The notes under the pieces: model-generated
What the model was told of the DNA's origin: nothing
Database searches by the model: none
What the model saw: only the letters and a program-made list of their open reading frames with translations
Program-made: the position numbers and the translations under genes
Shown here: positions 11,170 to 22,383 of the stretch, one piece after another
Position numbering within the stretch: the stretch's first letter is position 1
Layout of the letters: every line of letters starts with the position of its first letter
Assembly: GCA_026122225.1 (NCBI GenBank)
Contig: JANEZZ010001871.1
Span: forward strand, 248,001-312,000
Reading direction: 5' to 3'
Length of the DNA: 64,000 bases
From: Heloderma charlesbogerti
Lineage: Eukaryota; Chordata; Lepidosauria; Squamata; Helodermatidae

Positions 11170-11952
11170 CAGGGCCAGCCCTATCAGTACACAGAGTCAA
11201 ATGGCCACCTCAGCAGCAAATTTTGGGGAGCTCACCAGACCAGGCTTTTTATTCTGCAATTTATCGTGGCTGCTGCTTCCAGATTCTATGCGGGATTAAA
11301 GATCGGCTCCTTACATGGTCTGTAAGTTCTCCAAAGCCTCTGGGGTGGAGAGTGAGAAAGTGAGTCGCAAATCAGTGGGTCTCCTGACAGATCCAAGTCT
11401 CTCTCTCTGTGCAAAGCAGCACAGTGCTTCCAAATGTTGCTGTCAGCTGTTTACATTGGGGGGGGTGTATCTTCTTCCCCCACCAGCTCCATGCTCCGTG
11501 GCCCAGTTCAATGGGCAGACACGCTGGAGGAGGGGTAAAGGGAAAAGGGGGCAATTGTGATTTTCTTGCTCCACCCCAATCAGTATGCTTCGCTTCTTTT
11601 CCCCAGGCTGTGGTTATAGCATAATTGCACAATTACACACAGCCATTAAAGCGGATTTACCTTTAAATGGTGCATTATCTCCAATCTTTTAAAAAGTGGG
11701 ATAAAGTTCAAAAACCACTGGATGTGCCCTGGAGGATGACAACATCATGTAAAGAACCAGCAAACATCTGTGAGTGACCAATCATGAGCGTGCAATAAAA
11801 ACCTTGGGTAGAAATGCTCTGGGTGTCATAAAAGGGCAGCAAAGTGTTAGTTATTTAATGTATTGTTATTGTATTTTAGTGGCAGAGAGGTGCCAAAATA
11901 ACTTGGCTGGCCTTGGGCTGCCTAGGCAGCAAAATGCTTTGGGTCAGCCCTG
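11170..11952. mobile_element. hAT-like non-autonomous element (CAGGGCC family)
   Basis: The left end is CAGGGCCAGCCCTATCAG and the right end reads GGGTCAGCCCTG, with the shared inner motif AGCAAAATGCTTTGGGTCAG. The right end is closely related to the left end of the element at 15259. The flanks (GGGGAAAG and GGGAATAC) match only weakly as an 8-bp duplication, so the two ends may not belong to one insertion. Confidence 0.45.
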
Positions 11953-11954
11953 GG

Positions 11955-13329
11955 GAATACTACAGTCCTTTTCCTGTGAACATTCACACAAACAGTGTGG
12001 GAGTAAGATATTATAGTTCTTTGAAAAGACGTCTGGACTTCTCTTTCCTTAACAACTCATAAAAACTCCTGGTGGCAGAGAAGTAAGGTTTCTTTGAGGC
12101 TCTGAAGCTGCTGCAGGTACTGACCACATGATTCCATGGATGCAGAATACATTTTTGGCAGCAACCACACTGCTACACATCCATTTAAAATGGCACTCGG
12201 TACGAAGAATAAAAGAGTTAAAGAACATTAAGGGCTTAAAGAGCCATGGTTAAACTGACGTAACTTTTCATGTGAATGTGACTCCCATACCTATATAACT
12301 CCAGAAAGGCATGATTGGTATGCAATGCAAAAACAACAAGATGCTCACCTTATTAGAACATAGTGTGTGGCAAGAGCTAAGAGAAAAACCTGAAATAACC
12401 CTTAGAATGAAAGTGGTTTGCTTTGTTTTAGTGATGGACACTTTGACTTAGAGACACAGTGGATATATAGTATTACAACCTCCAGTCTAGTTCCTTCCAT
12501 CAAATAAATAACATTAATATCATGCTGAAATTATTTGCAATAACTATGAATTCCTCCATGCAACTCTTTCTGACAAAGCCTCTCTAAGTATTTCTGTCAC
12601 ATACATGCTGTTTGGCAATGAAATGATGCATTCCAAAATACTCACAGAATATCTCAATTGGCCTCAGTGTTCTTAGCCTAGAGGTGAATTTGATCCTAGG
12701 GCAGTAATGTACTAAATTAGGACCCACACCAGACAGATGACTGTTACAAGAAAAAGAACTTGTGCTAATTGACAATGACATCACTCCACCCCGGATCAAA
12801 ATTATTGCTTCTAGCTTCACTTTACAGCCTGTTTCCTTCCTCCAGCCATCAGTATTGTTCCTTTATGTACTATCTGCATCACTTACAGTCCATCAAAGGA
12901 GATTTTAATAAAAGCACAGCTTTGCTTTTCAGTTTGGCAAATGCTATTTTCCTTTAACTGTACTTTCTGTAACTGTGTTGTTCGCTTAATTTTCAAACTT
13001 ACTTATTTGAAATATTTGCATGAGCCTTTTCCATCACACCATTACACTGCTTATTGAACTATATAATTTGTTTGTATATTAAATGCATATACCACCTTTT
13101 AGTCAATAAAGGCTCACACGTTTATGTTGTACACTGCTCTGGGTACTTCTAGTAGAAGAGCGGGAGTAGTGGTAATAGAAGAACTCACAATAAAAGACAG
13201 CAGCAATACACAATAAGCCACCTAACAACAAGAAAACATGAATTTGAAAGTGGGGTGGGGGGGAAGCAGTAATGGGGGCAATTTGGAGAAATGATGGGCG
13301 AGAAAAGAGTTCAGCATCCCTACTTCCCC
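11955..13329. other. Unannotated intergenic DNA
   Basis: No gene was recognised. The sequence is AT-rich in 12400-13100 and contains only short anonymous frames. Confidence 0.4.
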
Positions 13330-13425
13330 ACCACTAGGAACATAGGATGCTACCTTATATTGAGTCAGATCATTAGTCCATCTGGCTCGGTATTGTCAAC
13401 ACTGACTGGCAGCAGCTCTCCAGAG
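13330..13425 (-). mobile_element. tRNA-derived SINE tail (minus)
   Basis: AGGAACATAGGATGCTACCT, GAGTCAGATCATTAGTCCAT and CTGACTGGCAGCAGCTCTCC are the reverse complement of the tail of the tRNA-Ala-like SINE at 32493-32700. A hAT MITE interrupts it at 13426. Confidence 0.65.
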
Positions 13426-13563
13426 CAGAAATGGGGAACGTGTGGCCTTCCAGATGTTTGTTAGACTGCAACTCCCATAATCCCTCACTATTGACTATGC
13501 TGGCTAGGGCTGATGGGAATTGCAGTCCAACAACATCTGGAGGGCCACATGTCCCCATCCCTA
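13426..13563. mobile_element. hAT MITE with target duplication
   Basis: A 138-bp palindromic element from CAGAAATGGGGAACGTGTGG to GGCCACATGTCCCCATCCCT. Its inner inverted blocks are GACTGCAACTCCCATAATCC and GATGGGAATTGCAGTCCAAC. It is flanked by CTCCAGAG (13418-13425) and CTCTAGAG (13564-13571), an 8-bp target duplication with one mismatch. An 8-bp duplication and CAG start are the hAT signature. Confidence 0.8.
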
Positions 13564-13859
13564 CTCTAGAGGCATCAGACCACTTTTAGTACTTTAGAAG
13601 GCTTTTAGTCTGTTGCTTTATATATTCACTCATTTCGTAAGATTTCTCACGGTAAAGAGATGGATTTCAATACTAATGCATTCATTGTTCTAAAGAGAGA
13701 AACCTTGCATTTTAATAATAAATCTCCCTTTTTAAGGCCTATTAGCCTGTTTGCTTTTGCCATTCCCCCCTCATAGTTTAGGGTTCTTTGAAATTAGTCA
13801 CAAAGCTAAAAGTTCAACCTTGCATGACCAAAGTGCATTGGTTTCCACCATAAGCAAAA

Positions 13860-13945
13860 GACCATAGAATCATAGCATAGTCGGGTTGGAAGGGGTCTAT
13901 AAGACTATTGAGTCCAACCTCCTGCTCAATGCAGGAATCCAAGTC
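13860..13945 (-). mobile_element. CR1 LINE 3' end
   Basis: CATAGAATCATAGCATAG, GGTTGGAAGGGGTCTATAAG and CCTCCTGCTCAATGCAGGAA are the reverse complement of the CR1 3' end at 51588-51670. Confidence 0.7.
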
Positions 13946-14147
13946 AATTTATATTCCACATTTATATCCCACTTTTCTTCCATCATGGAACTCAAAGTAG
14001 CTACATGTGGTTCTCAGGTGGTCTTCCCTCCAAGCACTGACCAGACCCAAACCTGCTTAGCTTTAACTGGCTGCCTCATGTGCCTTCAGACTATGCCCTG
14101 GAACCATATTTTTACACATAATGGATTCAGTCTCAATTAATTCAGTG

Positions 14148-14250
14148 AACATAAAGACAGGAAAAGTACCCTGCTGGATCAGACTAAAAGCCTACCTAGT
14201 CCAGTATCACAATAGCTAACCAGATGTCTCATGGGAAGCCCACGTGCAGA
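14148..14250 (-). mobile_element. CR1-like LINE 3' end
   Basis: GAACATAAAGACAGGAAAAG, CCTGCTGGATCAGACTAAAA and CCAGATGTCTCATGGGAAGC are the minus-strand 3' tail of a CR1-like LINE. A fuller copy lies at 23848. Confidence 0.6.
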
Positions 14251-15250
14251 GTATGGCAGCTATATAGCTCACTTGCATCACCTGAAGGAAGTAGAATTGT
14301 TCCATTTAACAGTAAAGCAGTTCCAATATCTTACATGGAATAGTGTGATGTTTTCATAAAACGCAAGGATTATGATAGTGCAATACTCAGGACAGTAATT
14401 TCCTTTCCAGGCCTTACACATCATTGCTACCAAATCCTTCCTAAACTTAAGCCGAGCACTCAAGGCTGGAACTTTTCCATGGCACAAACCAGCTTAAGAG
14501 AGGATTCCCTCTTTTATGTCCCATAGTCAGCTCTGTCTCCTGACCACTCCCAAAGCCCAACAGTTCATGACATTATGGTTCTGTAAGTCAGCTGACCATA
14601 TGGCTAGGTCACATGGCACTCATAGAGAACACCTGACCCTATGGCCCACTACACCATACCAAGATATGAGAAATTAAGAGCGAAGGCTTTTAATTAGCAT
14701 TGTGTTTTAACCTGAAGCATTTACATGTGCACTAGTCAGGCCTTCCCTTATAACAAAAGAGCTGAAAGCATTTTATTTTGCCTCTGCACCTGGCAAGCCA
14801 CAACAGGTGCTCTGCATCTGTGAACAGCTGTATCCCTGATCTGCATTATTGTCTAAATTGCTGTCTGTGAATTTAGAATATAAAGTGTCCATCCAGCAGG
14901 GCAATGTCTCAAGTGAGCACTTGTATACATTTTGCAAGAAAGCCAGCCAGCCAGCCAGCAAACATTAAATGGACAAACAAATGAAATTATGCCACTTGTT
15001 CTTAGAGGACATAATGAAGGCTGGTTTCTTACATTATCTGCAGCTGGTGGTATGGGAACCAGTGCAACAAGTCTGAGGCAATATGAGCAGCCCTAGAGAA
15101 AAGTCCATCCTATGACTCATCACCACCCCAGCATCAACTCTGTGCAAACTAGGTTCATGATGTTATGGAGAACAACCACAGTTCTCCTCCTGTGTAGTTA
15201 AGGGTCTCTCACATTACCGTGGTGGTTCAGGAAAGAATCGCATCACAGCA
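14251..15250. other. Unannotated intergenic DNA
   Basis: No gene was recognised. A short AGCC-type tandem repeat (CAGCCAGCCAGCCAGC) lies at about 14943-14959. Confidence 0.4.
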
Positions 15251-15258
15251 GCTTCCAC

Positions 15259-15538
15259 CAGGGCTGACCCAAGACATTTTGTTACCTGAAGTGAAGGACA
15301 AGATGCCACCCCTACCCCCCGATTCCACATGCAGAAGCCAATTGGACTGGCAGTTGAATCTTACTTCAACACTAGCGATGGGACAGCATCCTCCACCACA
15401 CTTGAGGGATGCAGATTAGTTTAGAGGGTGCAGGGCAGGCTGCATGATACACACAGCTCTGTCCTCCAACATCTCACTGTTGCTGCCCACCCCTCAGCAT
15501 CTGCTTCCTCGCTCTGTTTAATAAGAGAGCCGTCCCTG
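15259..15538. mobile_element. hAT-like MITE with target duplication
   Basis: A 280-bp element starting CAGGGCTGACCCAAGACA and ending GAGCCGTCCCTG. It is flanked by GCTTCCAC (15251-15258) and GCTTCCAT (15539-15546), an 8-bp duplication with one mismatch. The 66-codon frame inside it is not a gene. Confidence 0.65.
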
Positions 15539-15546
15539 GCTTCCAT

Positions 15547-16224
15547 ACTGTTGGGATAACGTGAGAACTGGGCCTAAGGTGTCATCTGTGGGAAGTGTTT
15601 GTTATTACATCTATTAACAATAAACACAGTGATGAAAACATGACTCCAAATAGGATTCTGAAAATGTTTGAAGCTACATCATGAAGAGCAGAGGCTGGCA
15701 ACATCTGTGTTGCGAAACAGCCAAGTATTGTCAGTGTAGTGTAATATTTGTAATGTTTTCCATTCAGCTATTATCATATCACAGCTTTATTCCCATTTGC
15801 TTGGCCTAACGTGCAAAAAAAAACAACCTTGCCCAATTTACCTTAAAAGTCTAACTGGGTGGGGTGGGGGGAATTGTGGAACTGGGGCTCCTCATATTGA
15901 ATATGTTAGGGACTTCCAGGTTACTGGAATGTAATGCAGAATATGATACCTCTATCTCCATGCTTAGTGACAGTAAAGCCATCCCAGCTTGATCACCCCC
16001 TTGGATCTACCTGCCCACCTATTCTCTCCCCCACCTCATTTTACAACTGATGTCCAGTAACATTTTAAATTTCCCACAGTGCCCCAAAGTGATACGTCAG
16101 GGCATTGTGGGAAATTTAAAAGGGCAGACATCCTGCTGTAGACAATGGGGAGCCACTAAAGCAAGTTCTAGAACCAGAAGAAGACAGTTGGGGCCAATTA
16201 ACACATTACTTGATGGGGCTTCTT
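15547..16224. other. Unannotated intergenic DNA
   Basis: No gene was recognised. TTAAATTTCCCACAGTGCCCC and GGGCATTGTGGGAAATTTAA (about 16066-16119) form a short inverted repeat, probably a MITE remnant. A related hairpin sits at 54530-54585. Confidence 0.4.
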
Positions 16225-16385
16225 AATTTAGTTGTTTTACTTGGTCCTGGCATGTTTGTTTTTAGCTGTTTTAAATTGTTTTAACCCTTTGTATGCTTTA
16301 ATCCCTGCTGTAAGATGCCCTGAGTCACTTTTAGAGAAAGGTATCTAATAATTGTAATTAATTATTAACAACTACTACTACTACA
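16225..16385 (+). mobile_element. L2-like LINE 3' tail
   Basis: TTTTAGCTGTTTTAAATTGT, GTAAGATGCCCTGAGTCAC and AAAGGTATCTAATAATTG form the untranslated tail common to the L2-like LINEs of this window. Confidence 0.55.
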
Positions 16386-17120
16386 GTCTAGGATTTGCAA
16401 ATGTGGGAGTCTTTTGCACAATTCCAGACAAAGTGTGACATAGCGGTACATAATACAATCCATATACTAAATACTTCCATGATGCTGTCTTTAAGTCATT
16501 TTGCCCTTTTTATTTAAGGGTCTATCTATATGGAGTAATTGCCACGTATAAGCAGGCTGACACAGACTCCAAGAGATCACTTCAACCAGCATGAATTCAC
16601 TTGACTAGGTAGATTTTCCACACCACATGCAACCACCATCGCTAACATTTGATTATTTCATAAAGGGGTGGAGAGTCCAGACAACCCCACATATATTCAA
16701 AGAACATGTGAGGGGTTTCATGAAGTGACATGGGCTAGCCCCACCCACCATTGCTGAGACACCCAGTGGCCATGGTTCCCATTGTTGCCTGCAGACAGGG
16801 TGTATGTGAGAAATGGCTCTAGACATATACTGCTGTATGTGAATACAAATCTCTGTGCAATGGAGGATTTATATTCCCGCATTCCCCACTGGGTGTGAGA
16901 CAGTTCCCCCATCTCACGTACACCTAATGTGTGGATCACAGGAGGGGTGTGTGGTCGCTAGCCACATTAGTCGCTAGCTGCATTGATGGTTGAAGACAGG
17001 TCTAGCCTGCATGGCTCCGCGGGCCCCCTCATGCATTCCTTGGGTGTGTAGGAGGGGCCATCTAAACCCCCTGTTGACACTGCCAACATGAAGGGTGGGA
17101 AACCCTTTTTTGCTGGAGAG
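16386..17120. other. Unannotated intergenic DNA
   Basis: No gene or well-bounded repeat was seen. Confidence 0.4.
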
Positions 17121-17121
17121 C

Positions 17122-17376
17122 CATGTTCCCACCCCACAGTGACACCCTCTGAAAATGCTCCCTTCATGACAAATGCCCCCTCCTAATTATACCATGACAG
17201 GTGATTTTTCGAGGGGCCATCATACTGCTCAGCTCAGGGAAAGCCAGCTCCTCCCTTCCCCCAGCAGCAGCAGCACCCCCCCCTAAATGTCCCCCGGCAT
17301 GGCCATCTTTAAAAAGCCTCTATTCACACCAATGGAGGCTTTTTTGGTCACCAAGGTGCAGGGGGGGGGCAGGGTG
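17122..17376. repeat. Direct repeat unit, copy A
   Basis: This block starts CATGTTCCCACCCCACAGTG and contains GACACCCTCTGAAAATGCTC, AAAGCCAGCTCCTCCCTTCC and GCCTCTATTCACACCAATGG, ending in a G-run after CAAGGTGCAG. It matches 17537-17769 in the same orientation. Copy A carries an expanded AGC run and an extra CAGCT. Confidence 0.8.
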
Positions 17377-17536
17377 GAGCTTCCAGACCTCCATCCTATT
17401 GGATAGTAATTATCCATGTGGTTTTCTGTGCTATATTTATATCATGGAGCAGCTGCCACGTGGAGATTGCTAGGTAATCTCTCCATATGGAAATGCTAAC
17501 AAATTGTTCTGGTAATACTGTTCTCTTGTGCAAAGT

Positions 17537-17769
17537 CATGTTCCCACCCCACAGTGACACCCTCTGAAAATGCTCCCTTTGTGACAAATGCCCCCTCCTA
17601 ATTTACACCATGTGATTTTTCAAGGGGCTATCATACTGCTCAGGGAAAGCCAGCTCCTCCCTTCCCCCAGCACTCCCCCCAAATGTCCCCCTGCATGGCC
17701 ATTTTTAAAAAGCCTCTATTCACACCAATGGAGGCTTTTTTGTTGCCTAGGTGCAGTGTGGGAGGGTGG
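17537..17769. repeat. Direct repeat unit, copy B
   Basis: The second copy of the 17122-17376 block, offset by about 415 bp with roughly 160 bp of unrelated sequence between. Both copies contain AAAAAGCCTC...GAGGCTTTTTT, a small hairpin. The function is unknown. Confidence 0.8.
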
Positions 17770-17811
17770 GCAAAGGGGAGTTACAGGATATGTGCAAGGA
17801 GACAGAAGATA

Positions 17812-18035
17812 AATTGTATTTATTTATTACATTACTATTCTACTTTTCCTCTAGAGAGTTCAAGGCAGTGTCCGTAGTTCTTCCTCACAACAACCCTGTG
17901 AGGTAGATTAGGCTGAGAGGTAGTGACTGGCCCATGATCACCCAGTGAATTTGATGCATGAGTGAGGATCTGAAACAGGGTCTCCCCACTCCTAGTCCGA
18001 TACTCAAACTGCTATACCACACAGGCTCTCAATGG
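17812..18035 (-). mobile_element. MIR-like SINE
   Basis: The tail TTGTATTTATTTATTACATT, core CAACAACCCTGTGAGGTAGA, and head ACTCAAACTGCTATACCACA are recognisable. The tRNA-like head lies at the high-coordinate end, so the element is on the minus strand. Confidence 0.75.
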
Positions 18036-19687
18036 TGTCAGGCATAGGAAGCAGGGATTTGGGAATGTATACAAGGATCCAGGAACCAGGGACTAGAAAA
18101 ACATAGGTGGAATAGCGAGTGGGGAAAATAAAGAGCCTGAAGAAAAGATGCTTCCAGGCAAGACTTTCATTGTGTAATCGCCCTGCCTCAAAGATGGAAC
18201 TTTATGAGGGGTCTAGACTCCAGATATCCTCACATTTCATTTGTAACCCTCCAGTGTTTCCCCACCACTTCTGCTTCCTTTTCTCTTAGCAGAAAAAAAA
18301 TCTATGAAGGAGGGAAAGGTAGAATTGCTGCACAATGTCTTTTCATTGGTAGCAGTGCGCTAGGAGCCCTCTGTCCGGCAGTACCCTAGGAGAACTGGAT
18401 TCAGAGGTTTGTGCATGGCAAGTAAAGAAGCCAGTCAAAGGATAACCATAAGCAAATGCAGAGAAGCAGAAAACAGGGGGATGGACTGGGAGTGCTAAAC
18501 TGAGTTCGATAAAAGGGTACCCCCCCACACACACACACTCTTAGAACAACTGGGCACTTAGCCTTGCACTTATTAAACTACGTATACAGCCATTGTCAGC
18601 AATGTTGTATGACAAAATATCTAGCAGTACACTAGATGGACTTCTGGGGAGCTTTACAACTCTTTTAATAGTTGCCATTGCTTCTCAACAGTGAGCCACT
18701 TTCTGAAGATTGTGATCAGGGGCTCCATCCTGTGTAAAGCGCTAAGAACTATACACGACCTCCCATTCTGTGCTACAACAAATGAGCAAAACCCCATTAC
18801 CTTGCTAGTGAAGGCTGTGATTTATGGTTTAAGAAGCACTACTGTGTGTGTTGGATCATCCCATCGTTTGCTACTTCGGAGCTCCTTTGACCTTTCTGCA
18901 TACATATCCACCAATCAGATTTGCCCTAAACATTATTGTCTGTTAGACAGGATGCAGGGTACTGGATCCCATGGTGTTTTGTAGAATTAGTTGCAGCATT
19001 TGAGAGAACTGTTTAGATAGTGTAGATGAAACCCTGTGAATTTCTTTATAAAATCCCTGCAACGCTCTGCAGCTGACGCTGGCATAGCTGTAGCTCCTTC
19101 CTCTTCTGCTAAATACACATATATTATTGTCAATTAAAGATACTATTTTGAGCTGCAGACACAGCTTGCTGCAACACTAAAGAAAAATGTGGAGAATTAA
19201 ACGTGACTGTAGGAGGATCTCCCAGCTCTTTCTCTCTCTTTTCTGCAAGCTGTATGAATATGATCACATTTATTGGGAATGTTTGTAGTTTTCAGCAAAG
19301 CGTTCTGGGTGTGCACTGAGGGTATATGAGATATGTGAAGTGATGGCCATATTGTTATTAGCGAGTTTAAATGATCCTTAATTTAAAGTTTTTAATTGCT
19401 AGTTCGCACAGCCAGGGTGGTTAAACGTAAAGGATAATAGCAAAGGGATAGTAATTATTCCCCATTAATTAAAAGCGTGTGGTGATGTGCATATGATAAA
19501 ATATTACATGATATAGTAGTTGCAGATGGGTTGATTAAAGACACCTTGATTCAGGATCACAGCACGTAGGTCACATTGCTTTTTACCACTCTTTAGCCCC
19601 GATAGTCACAACCACGCTCCAATCCGATGCAGTTAGAAGCAGGCCTAAACTCACTCGTTTCAAACGACGACGTCTAAATCTGTCCAG
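18036..19687. other. Unannotated intergenic DNA
   Basis: No gene was recognised. A short C-run with a CACA repeat lies at 18521-18538, and anonymous frames are scattered. Confidence 0.4.
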
Positions 19688-19816
19688 CAGCCTTCTCCAA
19701 CCTGGTTCCCTCCAGATGTTTCAGACTTCAATTCTAATCAGCCCCAGCCAACATGGCCAATGCTCAGGAATGCTGGGCGTTGCAGTCCAAAACATCTGGA
19801 GGTCTGCAGAAGGCTG
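19688..19816. mobile_element. hAT-type MITE
   Basis: CAGCCTTCTCCAACCTGGTT begins the element, which ends TGCAGAAGGCTG. The internal CCCTCCAGATGTTTCAGACT and GCAGTCCAAAACATCTGGAG blocks are inverted. It is the same family as the element at 2033. It lies just outside the 3' end of the BovB LINE. Confidence 0.65.
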
Positions 19817-19895
19817 CTGAATAGGATCGGGCTGCGCTCAGGGCAGACTGTGGCCAGTGCCAGCGATCTCCTCTGAGGCGGCAACGGGTAGCCCT

Positions 19896-21985
19896 GATGT
19901 TATTGTTGTTCAGTCGTTAAGCCATGTCCGACTCTTCGTGACCCCATGGACCATAGCACGCCAGGCCTTCCTGTCCTCCGCTCTCTCCCAGAGTGAGCTC
20001 AAGTTCATATTCATTGCATCGGTGATGCTATCTAGCCATCTCATCCTCTGCCATCCCCTTCTCCTTTTGCCTTCAATCTTTCCCAGCATCAGGGTCTTTT
20101 CCAGTGAGTTTTCTCTTCGCATTAGGTGGCCAAAATATTTGAGCTTCAGCTTCAGTATCTGTCCTTCCAATGAGCAGTCAGGGTTGATTTCCTTTAGGAT
20201 GGACTGATTTGACCTCCTTGCAGTCCAGGGGACTCGTAAGAGTCTTCTCCCGCACCACAGTTCGAAAGCATCGATTCTTCAGCGCTCAGCCTTCCTTACA
20301 GTCCAGCTCTCACAGCCATACATTACTACTGGTAAAACCATAGCTTTGATTAGACGGACCCTTGTCAGCAAGGTGATGTCTCTGCTTCTTACTATGCTGT
20401 CTAGGTTTGCCATAGCTTTCCTCCCAAGGAGCTAGCATCTTTTAATTTCATGGCTACAGGCACCATCTGTGGTGGTCTTGGAGCCCAAGAAAATAAAATT
20501 TGTCACTGCTTCCATTTCTTCCCCTTCTATATGCCAGGAAGTGATGGGGCCAGATGCCATGATCTTCGTTTTTTTTAATGTTGAGTTTCAAACCAGCTTT
20601 TGCACTCTCCTTTTTCACCCTCAACAAGAGGCTATTTAGATCATCTTCACTTTCTGCCATTAGGGTGGTATTGTCTGCGTATCTGAGGTTGTTGATAATT
20701 CTACTGGCAATCTTAATTCCGACCTGTGATTCATCCAACCCGGCGTTTCTCATGATGCACTCTGCATATAAATTAAGTAAGCAAAGCGACAATATACAGC
20801 CTTGTCGTACTCCTTTCCCAATTTTGAACCAATCGGTTGTTCCATGTCCGGTTCTTACTGTTGTTTCTTAACCCTCGTACAGGTTTCTCAGGAGACAGGT
20901 AAGGTGGTCTGGTACTCCCATCTCTTTCAGAATTTGCCACAATTTGTTGTGATCCACACAATCAAAGGCTTTAGCGTAGTCAATGAAGCAGAAATAGACA
21001 TTTTTCTGGAATTCTCTTGCTTTCTCCATGATCCAGCGAACGTTGGCGATTTGATCTCTAGTTCCTCTGCCTCTTCAAAACTGATTTTGTACTTCCGGTA
21101 GTTCTCAGTTCACATACTGCTGAAGCCTAGCTTGTAGGATTTTGAGCATCACCTTGCTGGCATGTGAAATGAGTGCAATTGTACAGTAGTTTGAACACTC
21201 TTTGGCGTTGCCCTTCTTTGGAATTGGAATGTAAACTGACCTTTTCCAGTCTTGTGGCTATTGTTGAGTGTTCCAAATTTGTTGGCATATTGAGTGCAGC
21301 ACTTTAACAGCATCATCTTTTAGGATCTTAAATAGATCAGCTGGAATACTGTAATCTCCGCTAGCTTTGTTGTTAGTAATGCTTCCTAAGGCCCACTTGA
21401 CTTCACTCTCGAGGATGTCCGGCTCAAGTTCAGTGACCGCACTATCATGGCTATCAGGGACATTCAGATCTTTCCTGTATAGTTCTTCTGTGTACTCTTG
21501 CCACCTCTTCTTAATCTCATCTGCTTCTGTTAGGTCCCTGCCTTCTTTGTCCTTTATCATGCCCGTCTTTGCACAAAACGTTCCCTTGAGATCTCCGATT
21601 TTCTTGAAGAGATCTCTAGTCTTTCCCATTCTGTTGTTTCCCTCGATTTCTTTGCATTGTTCATTTAAGAAGGCCTTCTTGTCTCTCCTTGCTATTCTCT
21701 GGAACTCTGCATTCAGTTGGGTATATCTTCCCCTTTCTCCCTTGCTTTTTGCTTCCCTTCTTTCGTGAGCTACTTGTAAAGCCTCATCTGACAGCCACTT
21801 GGCTTTCTTACATTTCTTTTTCTTTGGGACGGATTTCGTTGCTGCCTCCTGAACAATGTTACGGACCTCCGTCCATAGTTCCTCAGGCACTCTGTCTATC
21901 AGGTCTAATCCCTGAAATCCATTCCTCACCTCCACTGTATATTCATAAGGGGTATGATTTAGCCCTGATATTAGCCATGCTAAAT
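19896..21985 (-). mobile_element. RTE-BovB LINE, 5'-truncated and degenerate
   Basis: Minus-strand frames encode the BovB polymerase. 21258-22022 begins with YEYTVEVRNGFQGLDLIDR, then KKCKKAKWLSDEAL, QCKEIEGNNRMGKTRDLF and ESEVKWALGSITNNKAS. 20454-20792 has NAGLDESQVGIKIASR and NNLRYADNTTLMAESEDDL (RT, with the catalytic box reading YADN in place of YADD). 19910-20170 ends with LKLKLKYFGHLMRRENSLEK and DRKAWRAMVHGVTKSRTWL. Frameshifts and stops separate these, so it is inactive. The 3' end has the GACCCCATGG signature shared with ruminant BovB. The endonuclease domain is missing. Confidence 0.92.
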
Positions 21986-22247
21986 TAGACGCACTACATG
22001 CAGGTGGCAGCGGAGGAGGCACTTGTGTTCTCCTGGAACTGGCCCGCTTGTTGTTTCCGACGAAATACCCCCGGGTGTTTGAAAGAGGACACTCCTCCTC
22101 CAGGCAGAATGTCCCTCTACGTCGGAACCCCGCTCTTCGCTGCGAATACAGTTAGCGTGACAACCCGGGGGAACGCGGAGAGTCAAAAGAGCGACGCTGA
22201 GGCTCCTCCTCGCCCTCAAGAGAAGCGGCTCCCGCCCTCCGCTTCCC

Positions 22248-22299
22248 GTTGCCCAGGCCGCATTTGCCTGGCCCCGCCCAGGCCGCTTCGCTGGGCAAC
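22248..22299. promoter_or_regulatory. Inverted GTTGCCCAG/CTGGGCAAC pair, possible RFX sites
   Basis: GTTGCCCAG at 22248-22256 and its exact reverse complement CTGGGCAAC at 22291-22299 lie 76 and 25 bp before the start codon. GTTGCC is the half-site of the RFX X-box, the usual control element of ciliary genes. A canonical X-box has its halves 0-3 bp apart, whereas these are 34 bp apart, so each would be a degenerate or half site. The pairing is seen directly; RFX binding is inference. Confidence 0.35.
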
Positions 22300-22323
22300 T
22301 CCGAGACGCTCTGGGCGGTCGGC

Positions 22324-22383
22324 ATGGCGGCCAAGGAGAAAGACAAGCCGAAGGAGAAAGAGCAAGAAAGTATATCCGTGCAG
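22324..22383 (+). CDS. CABCOCO1: CABCOCO1-like coding exon 1
   Basis: This exon encodes residues 1-20, [20 protein letters not shown], and is bounded by a strong donor, CAG|GTAGGAG. The ATG has a purine at -3 and G at +4 and lies in a CpG island, so it is a good translation start. The segment is almost entirely charged, as a disordered N-terminal tail would be. It ends in phase 0 and joins exon 2 ([10 protein letters not shown]) in the same charged style. No alternative ATG nearby is as well placed. Confidence 0.7.
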
